A stretch of 64,000 bases of DNA from Acestrorhynchus altus (Eukaryota; Chordata; Actinopteri; Characiformes; Acestrorhynchidae). A model generated the notes under the pieces. That model saw only the letters and a list, made by a program, of their open reading frames with translations. It did no database searches and was not told the DNA's origin. A program made the position numbers and the translations under genes. The DNA lies in contig CM067518.1 in assembly GCA_034509495.1 (NCBI GenBank), positions 7,914,168 through 7,978,167 on the forward strand. Direction: 5' to 3'. Positions 11,920-22,882 of this stretch are shown here, in pieces (the first letter of the stretch is position 1; each line of letters begins with the position of its first letter).

Positions 11920-12830
11920 AAGGGAAATACTTTGGATGAAGTGAACAAAGTCAATCAAGTGACAGTATTTACAGCCTAAATTGGTCATCCCTTTCGAAGC
12001 TCAACAGGACATTAGATCAGGACCTAAAGATCATTACCTGCTGCTGCCAGGAGGGGCACAAGGGCATATAGTCTAGAGCAAATAGTTAATATCTACCTTT
12101 AGCTCTCTTTGCAGGCCTGGGCAACAACATGTGGCTGGAGAGCCACACCTCTGACTATAACAACTGTGAGCAAGGTGAGCTGTGCCAATCTAGAGCCATC
12201 ATTTGAGACTGTATACCAGCCTCTATTACAATTTCACTGCAGCATCTAACTCATCAGGACAATAGATCTGCAACTAGAGGTCATTACTGGTCACAGGGGC
12301 ACATGGGCAAATAGCCTGTTTTCTATAAAAGCTAGGTAACAAATTGTCAAAAGAACTGTTGCTTTTTGCAGCATTGGCCCATAGGCCTGGGCAACAACAT
12401 GTGGTTGGAGTGATTTTAGAGACCCTGATGGCTGTATTGACTATGTTTAAGGCCAGCTACACAAATTTAGAGCTGCTAGTTGGGACTGTATACCAGATTC
12501 GATTAGATTAGGATCTGAAGATCATTACTAATTACTGCTATCTGGGTTCATAAGAGTTCAGTTTTTTTCTAAAAAAGCAAGCTAGTTATGACATCTAGCT
12601 AGTTCAAGAACTGCTGTTCTTTTTGCTGCTCTGACTGAGAGGTCTGGGCAGCATTATATTGCTGGAGAGAAACATCCTCCTCTGCCTCAGCACCTCGTCT
12701 GATCTGAGAAACCCTGTTGACTGAAATGAAAATACTGTGGGCGGGTTTAGAGAAGGTGTTTATCAGTCTAAATTGGGTCATCTGTTTTGAAGCTTGACTC
12801 ATCAGAACATTATCAAAATCCTCACAAGTG
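11836..12830 (+). repeat. Degenerate tandem duplication of the kcng1 3' end (about 4 units)
   Basis: The anchor GGYCTGGGCARC, which encodes GLGS/N in the kcng1 tail, occurs at 11839 (the real exon), 12114, 12384 and 12641: spacings of 275, 270 and 257 bases. The sequence after each anchor also recurs: an AAAGATCATTAC / GAGGTCATTAC / GAAGATCATTAC block follows units 1-3, and CAG.CTAAATTGG.TCATC occurs in units 1 and 4. Units 2 and 3 share GGCCTGGGCAACAACATGTGG-type sequence (compare 12114 and 12384) and are closest to each other. Units 3 and 4 have in-frame stops. This is an old local tandem duplication covering about 80 coding bases plus 3' flank. Confidence 0.75.
12115..12174 (+). pseudogene. 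Exon-like duplicate of the kcng1 C-terminal segment
   Basis: This is unit 2 of the tandem duplication. It is a 60-nt open segment whose reading frame gives GLGNNMWLESHTSDYNNCEQ, parallel to GLGSNLSLESDVLF in the functional tail. It is preceded by CTCTCTTTGCAG and followed by GTGAGC, so it has a good splice acceptor and donor. Vertebrate KCNG1 is not known to have such an exon, and the real gene already has its stop at 11919. It is probably a relic in the 3' flank or 3'UTR, but splicing is possible. Confidence 0.45.
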
Positions 12831-13126
12831 AATAAGAACTCACTAATCGTAATGCATGTTCTATACAATTGCACTTTATTTTACCTTCAAAACTCTGCCC
12901 ATTCAAACTCTGCCCCTTTGGAGAGACAGTCAAATCTGAGCATCTATCAAAGTAACAAGTTACATCACATAAACTCAAATCCAGTACAGCTAAGTGTATG
13001 TATGTTTTCAACAAGCTGACACAGAACTTCTAGTCTAGTCTAGAGTAGTGTGCAGTACCGGTCAGAGAACACCCTTCATGTGTTTAATTTCCAGGCAAAA
13101 TGGCCATTACAGTGATTTGAAAAAGT

Positions 13127-14458
13127 AAAACATTTTTTTCCAGTTACACCCATAAATGTGAATGCATTTTATTGGGATTTTGTGTGATAGAACAAGACAA
13201 AGTGGCAAGTACTTGAGAAGTGAAAAGATTGTTTATTTATTTTTTTATGTACAAATAAAATTATGAAAATGTGGTTTGCATTTGTATTCAGCCCCCCTGA
13301 ATCAATAGTTTGTAGGATCACCTTTCACTGCAATCACAGATGCAAGTCTTTAAGTCTTTTGGAGTATGTCTCTAGCAGCTTTGCACTTCAGTCTTCTTTG
13401 CAAAAGAAGTAAGATTTGAAGTCTTGCCACAGATTCTCAGTGAGCTTTAGGTCTGGACTTTGGGCCATTCTAACACATGAATGTGCTTTGATCTAAACTG
13501 TTCCATTGTAGCTCTAGATGTATGTTTATGGTATGTCCTTCTTGAAGGTGAACCAATCTCCAGTCTCAAATCTTTAGCAGCCTCTTACAGGTTTTACTCC
13601 AGGATTGCCCTGTATTTAGCTCCATCCATCTTCCCATCAACTCTGACCAGCTTCCTTGTCCCTACTGAGGAAAGGCATCCCCACCTCATGATACTGTGAC
13701 CACATTGTTTCATGGTGGGGATGGTGTGTTGAGGGTATGCTGTTAGTTTTCCACCACATGTAGCATTTTGCATTTAGGTCAAAAAGTTCAACTTTGGTCT
13801 CATCTGACCAGAGCACCTTCCTCATCTTTGCTATGTCCCCTGCATTGCTTGTGGCAAACTGCAAATGGGACTTCTTATGGTTTGCCTTCAAAAAAAGGCC
13901 AGATTTGTGGAGTACACAACTAATAGCTGCCCTGTGGACAGATTCTCCCTCCTGAGCTATGGATGTCTGTAGCTCCTCCAGAGTGACCATGGGCCTCCAT
14001 TAGTGGTCTCCTTACCTGGACTTGGTTGGTTTGCTTGTGGTTGGTTGGTTGGTTGTGCCACATTCCTTCTATTTCTGGATGATGGATTGAACAGTGCTCA
14101 ATTTGGAGATTTTTTTTTATAACCTAACTTAACCACAACTTTATTCCTGACCTGTCAGGTGTGTTCCTTGGTTTTCATGATGCTGTTTCATCATTATTGT
14201 TCTCTAACAAACCTCTGAGGCCTTCACGGAACAGCTGTAGTTCTACTGAGAATAAATGACATATGTACTAATTAGGTGAGGTCTGGATGCAGTTGGTAAC
14301 ACTGGATTTTATTTAGGGATATCAGAGTATAAGAGGCTGAACACAAATGCACATTTATATTAATATATTATGAAAACTATAATTTTCATTTGACTTTACA
14401 AGTACTTGCTATGTTGTGTTGGTATATTCAATAAAATTCCAATAAAGTACATTTAAGT
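13127..14458 (-). mobile_element. Tc1-like transposon, decayed
   Basis: Imperfect inverted repeats flank it: the left side near 13165-13220 (CATTTTATTGGGATTTTG... and GGCAAGTACTTG) matches the reverse complement of the right side near 14395-14455 (CAAGTACTTGC and AATTCCAATAAAGT). The minus strand in between carries a broken Tc1 transposase (see 13637-13990). Confidence 0.7.
13637..13990 (-). pseudogene. Tc1-like transposase fragment
   Basis: The frame of 117 codons starts MVTLEELQ and contains HRAAISCVLHKSGLF (second DNA-binding subdomain) and KVLWSDETKVELFDLNAK, which carries the first catalytic Asp of the DDE triad. Further on, the frame degenerates (HHPHHETMWSQYHE corresponds to the usual VKHGGG region out of frame). 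The C-terminal half with the other acidic residues is missing. Inactive relic inside the inverted repeats of the 13127-14458 element. Confidence 0.85.
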
Positions 14459-15466
14459 TAATGTGTGCATGGTTCAATTAATAATTTTTCAAGGCAAACT
14501 ATTGTTAAAATATACAAAGAAAATGAGAGTCCTAACAACTGCACTGAACGCGATCTTTAATGGGAAACAGAAAATTGAAGACCACTTTTGCTTCAGATCT
14601 GAACAAAGAAATAAAAATCTCAAAGGTTGCGGAAGTCAAAAAAACAGTTGCTGAGAAAAAGAAATAGACCATAAAGAAGAATTTTTGCAAATCAAACTGC
14701 TGAAGCTGTTCCACATCTCAGAACAATGGACTGACAGATTACTTGGATGGTGAAACCTGAAAATGTTCTGTTTTGGCCTGAACTTTCCCTGCAGATCTCT
14801 AAAAAAGAGAAGCATGTATTTTGAATAAACCTAAAGCTGTAATGAAGGTACAGTGTGAACACTAAAGATTGAAAAGTGCTTTTTCTGATGTTTTCTGTTA
14901 AATATATTCCTTCTTTTCCCCCATTGGCACTGAAAACAGAATAATTTTACCATAATGGCTGTTTTGATTTAATTGAATTAATAAATAGCGCTCTCTGACT
15001 TTTGAACAGTACTGTATGTCACAACACAATACACAACATCCAATGTGACATTCAGAGCATTTAGAACCTCAGATCATTAATGTGAACATATCTTGAATGT
15101 TTCTTGTGCCAGTATGTACATGTTGCCATATTTTTTAGACTTAATTCTAAAACCTTCATGCAGTGTTTGAACAAATAAATCTGTTTTTACTTTCTTTGGT
15201 TATGTTTAAGTCTTTACATGCAACAGCATATTAGATCAAAAGCCATTTTTTGCCAATCTTCACTGCATCACAGTGTGTTACTTTTACAGCTGTTACTTTT
15301 ACACTGTGTCCACATTTCATGAGGACTCTTTTTTCCTTCTCCTGTAAAATGTTTTTTTTTCCAGCAATGGCAAACAGCTGTAACCATATATTTTACGTCA
15401 TGTAAAAAAAATGAAATTAACAAAACATATTTGAAGTCAAGGTGAATTTCATACAGCACTTTAACC

Positions 15467-15619
15467 CAGTGTTTCTCAACAATGGTCCTGGAGGCACACC
15501 TACCCTGCATATTTCTCCCTGCTCCCACCACACCTGATTCAACTAATCATTAGCAAACACTTCAGAGCTGCATGTGTGTTAAATGTAAATATTTCTAGTA
15601 CCAGGTTTGAGAAATACTG
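15467..15619. mobile_element. MITE (hAT-like non-autonomous element)
   Basis: The ends are inverted repeats CAGTGTTTCTCAA and TTTGAGAAATACTG. The inner sequence GGTCCTGGAGGCACACCTACCC is shared with the element at about 18995-19165, so both belong to one family. Flanking 8-base segments (CTTTAACC and CTTTGAAA) are only partly alike, so a target duplication is uncertain. Confidence 0.65.
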
Positions 15620-17117
15620 CTTTGAAACACCAGAGGGCAGCACAGTGGCACATTTTTTCCTGTAAGGTTGCTTTCATTTCATTTAAAAGGATATTCAGTT
15701 TGAAGAGAATTATAAAAAGGCTGAAAAAAAGTGGTGGCATTTTTCAACATAGCCTCTCTGCTACGTCTGTAGTATATGAATAGCTACCACAGACAATAAA
15801 TATGGTGCACTTTCCCAAAATCAAATTTATTATTTCCACTTTTTTATTTTTATGTCTAATGCATCAATGTGTATTTATGGTATTTTACCAAATACTGAAT
15901 TCATGGTTTGTGGAAACTGGCTGAATGCCACAGTAAACTGAGGCAGATTAGACTAGAAACTGGAATATCAATTTATCTTAAGCCATTCAAGTTGTGTAAT
16001 AGGCCTCTGAATTTTACACCCTTAAAAATGAGTTTATTAGTAAAGGTCATGGTTCCATATAGCTACATCTCATTTAAATACACATATAGTTCTTTATACA
16101 ATAATTAAATCTCTGGTAGATATTCATTATTGGACCTTTTAAAATGATTTTACATGGGAACATTCCATTGGTGTTACAAGTGAAATAACCCTTTTTTTTA
16201 AAAAATGTGATTGAAACCACCAGACAAGGTTTTTTCATTTTTTTTCTGATATGAAAAGTTGTATTAAATTAAAATATCAATGTATTAGTCTGCCTTGTGC
16301 ATCTGTAGGAAAGTGTATGAGTAGTGAGTATCGACAGCACTTTTTGTGTATGCAGAGCCATTCACAGCAGTGCACAGACTAGAGAAATAATAAGCATCAG
16401 GTCTGGTGATCTAATGAGCTGGAAAGGGCTGAGATTGGAGGTATATACTGTAACGAATGAGAGCTCCTCCGTTGTCCTGCTGACATTTCCATTCCCTCTT
16501 CTCACAATGCTATAAAGGGGATTTCATCAAGCTTTTGAAGCCGAAGGAGAGTAGAATGATACCGTCTGGTATTTAAGTCCTGCTTGTGGGTTAAAATGTA
16601 AGAAACAAGCCTGCTGAGTAAAGTAATGTCCTATGTGCAGAATAATAATTCATATAATATCAGGGAATGCATTCATTAACTCATGAATAGTAACACTGAA
16701 CCCATTTAACACTGGCTATGTTCAGTGCTACCTTTGTTAGAGGTGATCAGCATGATGTCACTGTGCCCCAGTTACAGCAATAGGTGGCCCAGTTCCCTTA
16801 AATTTCTGCTGGAGTCATAGATGTTTCATCCAAAGCCACCCTGTAACAGACTGCCCTTGCTTGCCACAGTGAGGACAGTCTCCTTCAGCAGCTGCTGTAG
16901 ATCATTACTGGTCCCTGTCAGCAGGGGGAGCAAATAGTCTCTTTCCTTTGAAGGTGACAGTATACGTCCATGTCCAAAAGCTTGCAGGCATCTGCTCATT
17001 CAATGTTTCACCTAGCCAAGGGTATTAATAGGACAGAAATTAATAAAATAAAAACCTGTACACTAGGCGTTGGAACACTGCTACAAGAATTATGACAAGA
17101 ATGACAGCATTCAGGTA

Positions 17118-17342
17118 ATGGTAAAAGTGCTCAAAGACCCACAGAAAAAGGAATTTGTCCTCAGCATTTAACCCATCCACACACACCGAGCAGTGGGCAG
17201 CCCTATCTGCAGCAAGAAGCAGTTGGGGAGTGCCTTGCTCAAGGGCACTTCAGTCATGTCCTATCAGTTCAGGGATTTAAACCAGCAACTTTCCAATCAC
17301 AATGGTGGTTCCCTAACCAGGCCATGGCTTCCCATAGTGAGG
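17118..17342 (-). mobile_element. tRNA-derived SINE, minus orientation
   Basis: The reverse complement begins GGGAAGCCATGGCCTGGTTA (tRNA-like head) and continues with CTTGAGCAAGGCAC, GGGCTGCCCACTGCTC and GGGTTAAATGCTGAGGACAA. The same body and order appear on the + strand at 30197-30420 and in part at 33618-33752. The B-box region (GCTGGTTTAAATCCC) is mutated. Confidence 0.75.
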
Positions 17343-17845
17343 TTATTTAGTCTCAGTGCTTGATGAGACTATCTCTAAATGACTTGTGCCCAGGCCAGCC
17401 TGAATGTACACAGATCAGGACACTGTCCTTTTGAGCATATCTCATAAATTAAAGTAATACAAATAAAGAAAGAATAGCTGCTTAACCCAGTTGCTACCAC
17501 TCCCACATCCACGCCAACCACTGAATATATGCAATTACATTTCTTGTCTAATAAATAGTCATGGACAAATAGTCATCTATGCCCTATACACAATGAAATC
17601 TGATGTTTCAACGAGGCTGGTCAGTGTTTCAATAAGAACAGTGGCTAACATCTGTACAGAGAGGGATATTATATTAGCACTACTACTATACAAACATGTG
17701 GGGAAAAGTCTTATGATCCAGGGCTGATTCTACAATTTTCTAGGAGTGAGTTGGTCCAGCTTTGTTATCTTTGTTAGTTTTTTTGACAATGTTAATAAAG
17801 CTACACTTTAACTGCAAACAACAGCAGCAAAATAACACCACCACA

Positions 17846-17865
17846 ACTACTACTACTACTACTAC

Positions 17866-17933
<68 letters not shown>
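17846..17933. repeat. Compound (ACT)n/(AAT)n microsatellite
   Basis: ACT repeats pass directly into about 22 AAT units. Open frames across it (poly-Asn or poly-Leu) are artefacts. Confidence 0.95.
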
Positions 17934-18747
17934 CATATAAGCTCACTACTATGAGATCCTAGTCCTATTATTTTCTTTTACTAGTCATAAGTGCTGTTAC
18001 ACAGCATTCCACAAGACATTAGATTTTTAGGAATACAGGCATTGAAATTCCATCTCAAGTATTACTGATTAAAGCCTGTAACATTCAAGAGGTCAATGGA
18101 CCAGTATTATATATTTGGTGTCAGTGTTTGGGGATACTTTCGACCCCTCAGTTAACAACCTATGTTCCTAAGCACTCTTAAAGAGTACTTGAAGGCTCTT
18201 AGAAAATCAATACAAAATTAGTTTTATCCAGCCACAAAGGGCCAAGGAATGGTTTGATGAAAATAAAAAGAAATATGATAATCACTGTTACAGTCTACAT
18301 ATCATCTATTCAGTTCTGCCAATTATGGGTGTTACTGTGCCACCTCATGTAATTGCAATATACTAATGCATTTCAGGGAATATTGCAAAAGAAAAAAAGG
18401 TCCAGCAACTCAAAAGATTTGAATATTTAATTTATAGTTTGTGTAAATTATCATTCAAAATGTATAAACACTGTGTGTTGTTCAGCATACACAATCACAA
18501 TCATGGGGAAGAAGGCTGACCGTTGTCCAGAAGACAATCATCAATATCCTCCACAAATAGTGTAAGCCACAGGTCATAGCTGGCTGTTCCCAGAGTGCTG
18601 TATCAAAGCATATTAATGGAAATTTGACTGGAAGGGGGAAATGTGGTGGGAAAGGGGCACGGAAAACTGAGAAGATGGCAGTCTTGAGAAGACAGTCAAG
18701 AAAAGATCTTAAGGACTAAAAAACTTAATAAGTAAATGATTATACCC

Positions 18748-18749
<2 letters not shown>

Positions 18750-18842
<93 letters not shown>
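18750..18842. repeat. (CA)n followed by (AAT)n microsatellite
   Basis: A CA tract to about 18803, then AAT repeats from 18810 to 18842. Confidence 0.95.
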
Positions 18843-18846
<4 letters not shown>

Positions 18847-18855
18847 AATAACAAA

Positions 18856-18925
18856 AACAATAATAATGTAATGATGATGTGTAATATATATATATATATA
18901 TCATTACATTATTATTATTATTGTT
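18856..18925. repeat. AT-rich inverted repeat with (TA)n loop
   Basis: The arm at 18856-18874 (AACAATAATAATGTAATGA) is the reverse complement of the tract starting at 18901 (TCATTACATTATTATT...GTT). The centre contains a TA dinucleotide run. It could form a hairpin or cruciform. Confidence 0.7.
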
Positions 18926-18994
18926 GTTATTATTATGAATTACTATTACGTTGAGCTGCACAAGTATACACACAATTCAACAATATTGAACTTT

Positions 18995-19165
18995 CGGAGC
19001 GTTTCTCATCCCTGGTCCTGGAGGCACCCCTACCCTGTGCTTTCTGTTCTCCCAACACACCTGATTCAACAGATCCGCTCATTAACAAGCCCTTTCATTG
19101 GTACAGTGGCTGTCAAAATCTGCGGGGCAGGGGTGCCTCCAGGACCAGGGTTAGCACAGATACAG
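18995..19165. mobile_element. MITE with inverted ends, just upstream of the src promoter
   Basis: CCCTGGTCCTGGAGGCACCCC near 19010 is almost exactly the reverse complement of GGGGTGCCTCCAGGACCAGGG near 19130-19150. The element is about 150-170 bp and non-coding, related to the MITE at 15467-15619. The exact outer ends are not certain. Confidence 0.7.
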
Positions 19166-19189
19166 AAGCGAGCTGCTCAGTGACAGAAA

Positions 19190-19520
19190 TAGATTGCTGA
19201 AAAAGCCCCTCCCCTCGGGTGCTGCTCGGGCGCCCCCTGCTGGCGGGTTTTGGAAGCGCGACGTTTGGGGAGCTCGATGCCTTTCTTTTCTCCTCGTGTC
19301 AAAGCACGCACACCTCCTCCCGCTGCTGCTCGCAGTTTTTCCTGACGGCCACAGGGCGTTTCATTCCCAGACGCGTTGATGTTGTTTCTCCGCAACGATG
19401 GGGAGGCGGTGAGACCCCCAAACCTAAAAGCGTTTGGATTCAGACTTTAGTCCTCCTCCTGCTCCTCCTGCTGCTGCTGCTGTCTCCGTCATGACCTCAC
19501 TAACCCGCCCCTCTGATCCA
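19190..19520 (+). promoter_or_regulatory. src: Candidate src promoter (GC-rich, TC tract, no TATA seen)
   Basis: Base composition changes abruptly from AT-rich flank to GC- and CpG-rich sequence from about 19190 to 19720. There are Sp1-type boxes (CCCCTCCCC near 19206; CCCGCCCC near 19504) and a pyrimidine tract of CTCCTCCTGCTCC repeats followed by CTG repeats at 19449-19486. No TATA box is apparent. Human SRC has GC-rich, Sp1-driven promoters with functional TC tracts, so this arrangement fits. The transcription start is not determined. Confidence 0.6.
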
Positions 19521-19698
19521 CTGAATGGATCTGCTCTGAGCGCCTCGCTGAGCGCCCCTCCTGTGTGAGCGCGCTGTAAGAGCTGTACGAGCTGTACGAG
19601 CTGTACGGTTTGGACAATGGGAGTTTGAGGTCGTCTCTGTTTACCCATTCGGATCATCAGTGAAACCACAGAGAAGATCAACAAAGGAGAACCGCCGG
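19521..19698 (+). other. src: src non-coding first exon (5' end unplaced)
   Basis: The GC-rich block ends at CGCCGG followed by a consensus donor GTGAGT (19699). The next exon with a matching acceptor is at 56741, nine bases before the src ATG, so this is most likely the 5'UTR exon. Short frames in it (for example 19194-19379) have no recognisable protein and are not supported as genes. A 9-bp unit, AGCTGTACG, is repeated three times at 19581-19607. The 5' boundary given here is arbitrary. Confidence 0.6.
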
Positions 19699-19905
19699 GT
19701 GAGTAGACCCCTGCTGAGGTTGGTGGTGATGGGGCGTCGAGATTGTTTCGCTACTTTGTTTGTAAACTAGTGGTATACAATGTGTTTTTTTTAATTGCTG
19801 CACCTCCTTATGTTTGTTACTGTCCTCTCAAAGGAGAACTAGGTTGCTCTCGACTTACCCACCCAATATACAGGCTGTGAAACTACTGCTTTCACTCATC
19901 TGCAC

Positions 19906-20081
19906 CAGGGGTCACCAACCCTGCTCCAGGGGTTGTCTTTAGATCAACCAATATCCATCCACCTGATCCACTAATCCATCACTGCATCCACAAGTTCTGA
20001 TTGGCTGAATGGGGTTGGGTTTGGTTGGAAGTTGAAACCTGAAGGAGGCTGGATCATCAGGAGTAAGGTTATTGACCCCTG
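19906..20081. mobile_element. hAT-type MITE with 8-bp target duplication
   Basis: The ends CAGGGGTCACCAACCCTGCTCC and the reverse complement of the right end (CAGGGGTCAATAACCTTACTCC) form a clear inverted repeat. The flanks are ATCTGCAC (19898-19905) and ATCTGGAC (20082-20089), an 8-bp duplication with one mismatch, as expected for hAT elements. It lies about 200 bases into src intron 1. Confidence 0.8.
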
Positions 20082-20988
20082 ATCTGGACAGAGGTGGTAA
20101 TCCAGGTCCACATAATTGCTCAACATCTGGATTTTGGACTTTCCAGACCAGGATTACTCACCTCTGCATGTGGCTGCAAGTGTAATAAACACCGTAAAGC
20201 GACCAGCTCCACTTCATATTTCCACTGAACACGCACGAGAAAGGGTCGAGATTGATTGGTTGGTGAAGGAGTTGCTCTTTACCCTGCAGTAAACCTGTCA
20301 GCCTCCCCCTCAGTCAGCCAGAGCTCCAACTTCTCCACATTGTTGGCTGTGTCATATGCTCAGGATTACAGTTCTCCCACTCACGGTGACTCAAAACACT
20401 CAATACTGCCCTCGCCATGAAGCGTGAGACTGACATTTCAGTTTCAAACGTCCTTAAGATCTAAAAGAAGGAAATAATGATCTGTTTATGTCAGAGTGTC
20501 TTTTCTGTAACACTTCTAAGGCTAAGATACTGAACCTTTTTAGGGACAACATTCATTTAGACTATAGACTATGGCTAACACATTTAAGCCATACAGAATG
20601 TCTTTTTATGGACAACACAGGCTGTTATTATGGCTTCACAGCCATATGTTCTTAAAAGGAGGAGCTGCCTTTAGTTCTTAAGTGGGCTTTTTGGACCTGT
20701 GGAGGGTTTTCCTGTATGGGCAGCTATGGTTAGGTTAGTCATTTTCTGGGTATATTTAAAGGGATCATTGGTTTATTTGGTTTTGCACCACATAAATAAG
20801 GTTGAACATTGGTTGTGGCACATTTTGTTTCTGCAGTGCTTGTGAATAAAATTATTTCTAATTAAAAAAATCAGAATATGCACGTTTTACTGTGTTGCCT
20901 CATGTTTGATGGCAAATTTGGACTAACACTTGCAATTCGAGAGGCTGCTATCTATTTGGAACTAAAGGATTTTGCACACAGCTGTATG

Positions 20989-21089
<101 letters not shown>

Positions 21090-21696
21090 TTATACACACC
21101 ATTGCCCCAGATGCTGTGTATTGTCTTGCATCTTTTGATCTCCCTCTAGGCTAGTTTGTTGTGTGTACAGCTATGCACTGCTGCACTGTAGAACAGCAGA
21201 AAGAAGTGCTTTATTGTTGGCGGCCCGACTCCTCTGCTCCACTTTGTCTGATCTACTGTCTCTCTGCTTATTGATTTACTTCTGAACAGTCCACTGAATC
21301 TGCTGCGATTTGCATTAGTCCATAAGGTCATATGTCAGTTGCATATTGACCAAATATTTTTTTTTTTATAAAATATGACCTCTGGCCAGATTTGAATATA
21401 AATGGGCTTGACTGGTGCGTGATAGTGAATGTGTTAATACTGTTTATCCACTGATGACATGTTTGGAACGTGTAGAAAAGGGGCTTCATCTACCTGCATT
21501 CACATTGCAGAGAAATGTATCATTTCATCGTCTCCATCGTCTCAATGCTTTCTATTCTATTTCTGTTGGTTATTTGTCAGCAAATTTGTATACAGTGTAA
21601 AGAACAACTGTCAGATTCAAACATGAAATCAAAACCAGCCAAAATGGAAATATGAGAATTTGCATGACCCCAATCGATTTATAACATGCAGTTAAA

Positions 21697-21880
21697 TAGG
21701 GTGGCACTGTGGGCCCATGGGTAGTGTGTATGATTGTGGGTTCGATCCCTGCTCTGGTCACTGTCTGTGAGGAGTTTGGTGTGTTCTCCCTGTGCCTGCA
21801 TTGGTACCTCTGGGTACTCATGGGTTCATCCTGCCTCCCAAAAATACAGGTCACTGTGATCCTGACCAGGACTGTAATAG
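21697..21880 (+). mobile_element. tRNA-derived SINE
   Basis: It has a tRNA-like head with a B box (GGGTTCGATCCC near 21738), followed by the body GGAGTTTGGTGTGTTCTCCC and TACCTCTGGGTACTCATGGG, TCCTGCCTCCCAAAA. This matches a widespread fish SINE type (usual form: GGAGTTTGCATGTTCTCCC). The copy is diverged. Confidence 0.7.
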
Positions 21881-22803
21881 GAAATAAAATGCAGACACAT
21901 TCACATTAAGCCCCGTGAATTCTAAACACAGCTTTTCTGGAGTTCAGCATATACATTTTTTTTAAATGATCACTAATCAATCTAGCCAGTGTAAACACAA
22001 GCTTATATAAAAGTACCATTGCTGCCATTAGTAATCCTTGCATCCTTTTACTCGGTACCAAGAATTAGCCTGGACATGATTGATGTCTTACATGGGAACT
22101 TGTAGCAGCCAGACAATTTCTGCTGCCTCTGGGAGTCCCTTCACATGTGTGCTCCCATCACACTGCCTGAAAGCCTGAAAAGGTCAGCCTTTAAACTTCA
22201 GTTTCCATTAGGAACAGTTGTTACTAAATATGGGTGAGAATTAATGTAATATTCCATTTCTGTTGTATTTACACTTAATCTTTAAGCCTTTGGTTTAAAG
22301 GAAAGAGAGTTTGTTTTAAAGATGTGCTCTCTAATCCACTTAGTATTGCCCTGGTCATGGAGCAATTTACTACGAAACTCTGTAGACAAAGTCTTTGGAT
22401 TGGTCTGTGTATGTTTTCCTACCCCACTGGCTGTTCTAAGGAAAAAAAGCGCTGGTTTGCAATTCTGAAGCTTAATTAGTGGTCGTTCATTAAATCCTTT
22501 CATCACAAAAGGAAAAAGGCTGTCGAGTGCACTTGAAGCCTCTTGGAATTCTGTGAATGCCTTGGAGTGAAAGCTGTGCACGTTTAAAGCAGCCTCAAAT
22601 GAGATCAGTGGAAAAAGCAACCCTTGAAAGCGAGATTCTTGTTAATTGGTGGCATGCCGATGCACTGGGGCCTTTGTCCGCAGCACACTGGAACCCTGTG
22701 TCCATGTGGATCGATACACTAGGCTTTGGGCTACACCATCAATGACTTTGTTGTTTCCTTAAGACTGGTATGAGATTTGGCATGCCATTAAAAGTGGCTT
22801 GTG

Positions 22804-22806
<3 letters not shown>

Positions 22807-22882
<76 letters not shown>
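22807..22882. repeat. (GT)n-(GA)n microsatellite
   Basis: About 32 GT units, then a short GA run. Confidence 0.95.

Larger units (their letters stand above)
13055..15016. mobile_element. DNA transposon relic hosting a second element
   Basis: The left end (CAGTACCGGTCAGAGAACAC, then TTTAATTTCC..AAAATGGCCATTA) resembles the reverse complement of the right end (CAGTACTGTTCAAAAGTCAGA, then CAATTAAATC..AACAGCCATTATGG at about 14945-15016). These look like old inverted repeats in the Tc1 style (CAGTAC tip). The middle is occupied by a separate element at 13127-14458. No transposase can be read in the outer element. Confidence 0.5.
12831..19189. other. Intergenic region between kcng1 and src
   Basis: No further gene is supported here. 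It holds nested Tc1-like relics (13055-15016), a MITE (15467-15619), a SINE (17118-17342), microsatellites and another MITE (about 18995-19165). I see nothing specific in 15620-16900 or 17940-18700. The kcng1 polyadenylation site could not be placed with confidence. Confidence 0.7.

Noticed and set aside
19177..19684. Short frames on both strands in the GC-rich block
   Set aside because: Few stops are expected by chance in GC-rich DNA; no recognisable protein, and the block ends in a src-type donor.
21720..21760. tRNA gene near GGGTTCGATCCC
   Set aside because: Same reason: SINE head followed by a SINE body, with no proper acceptor stem seen.
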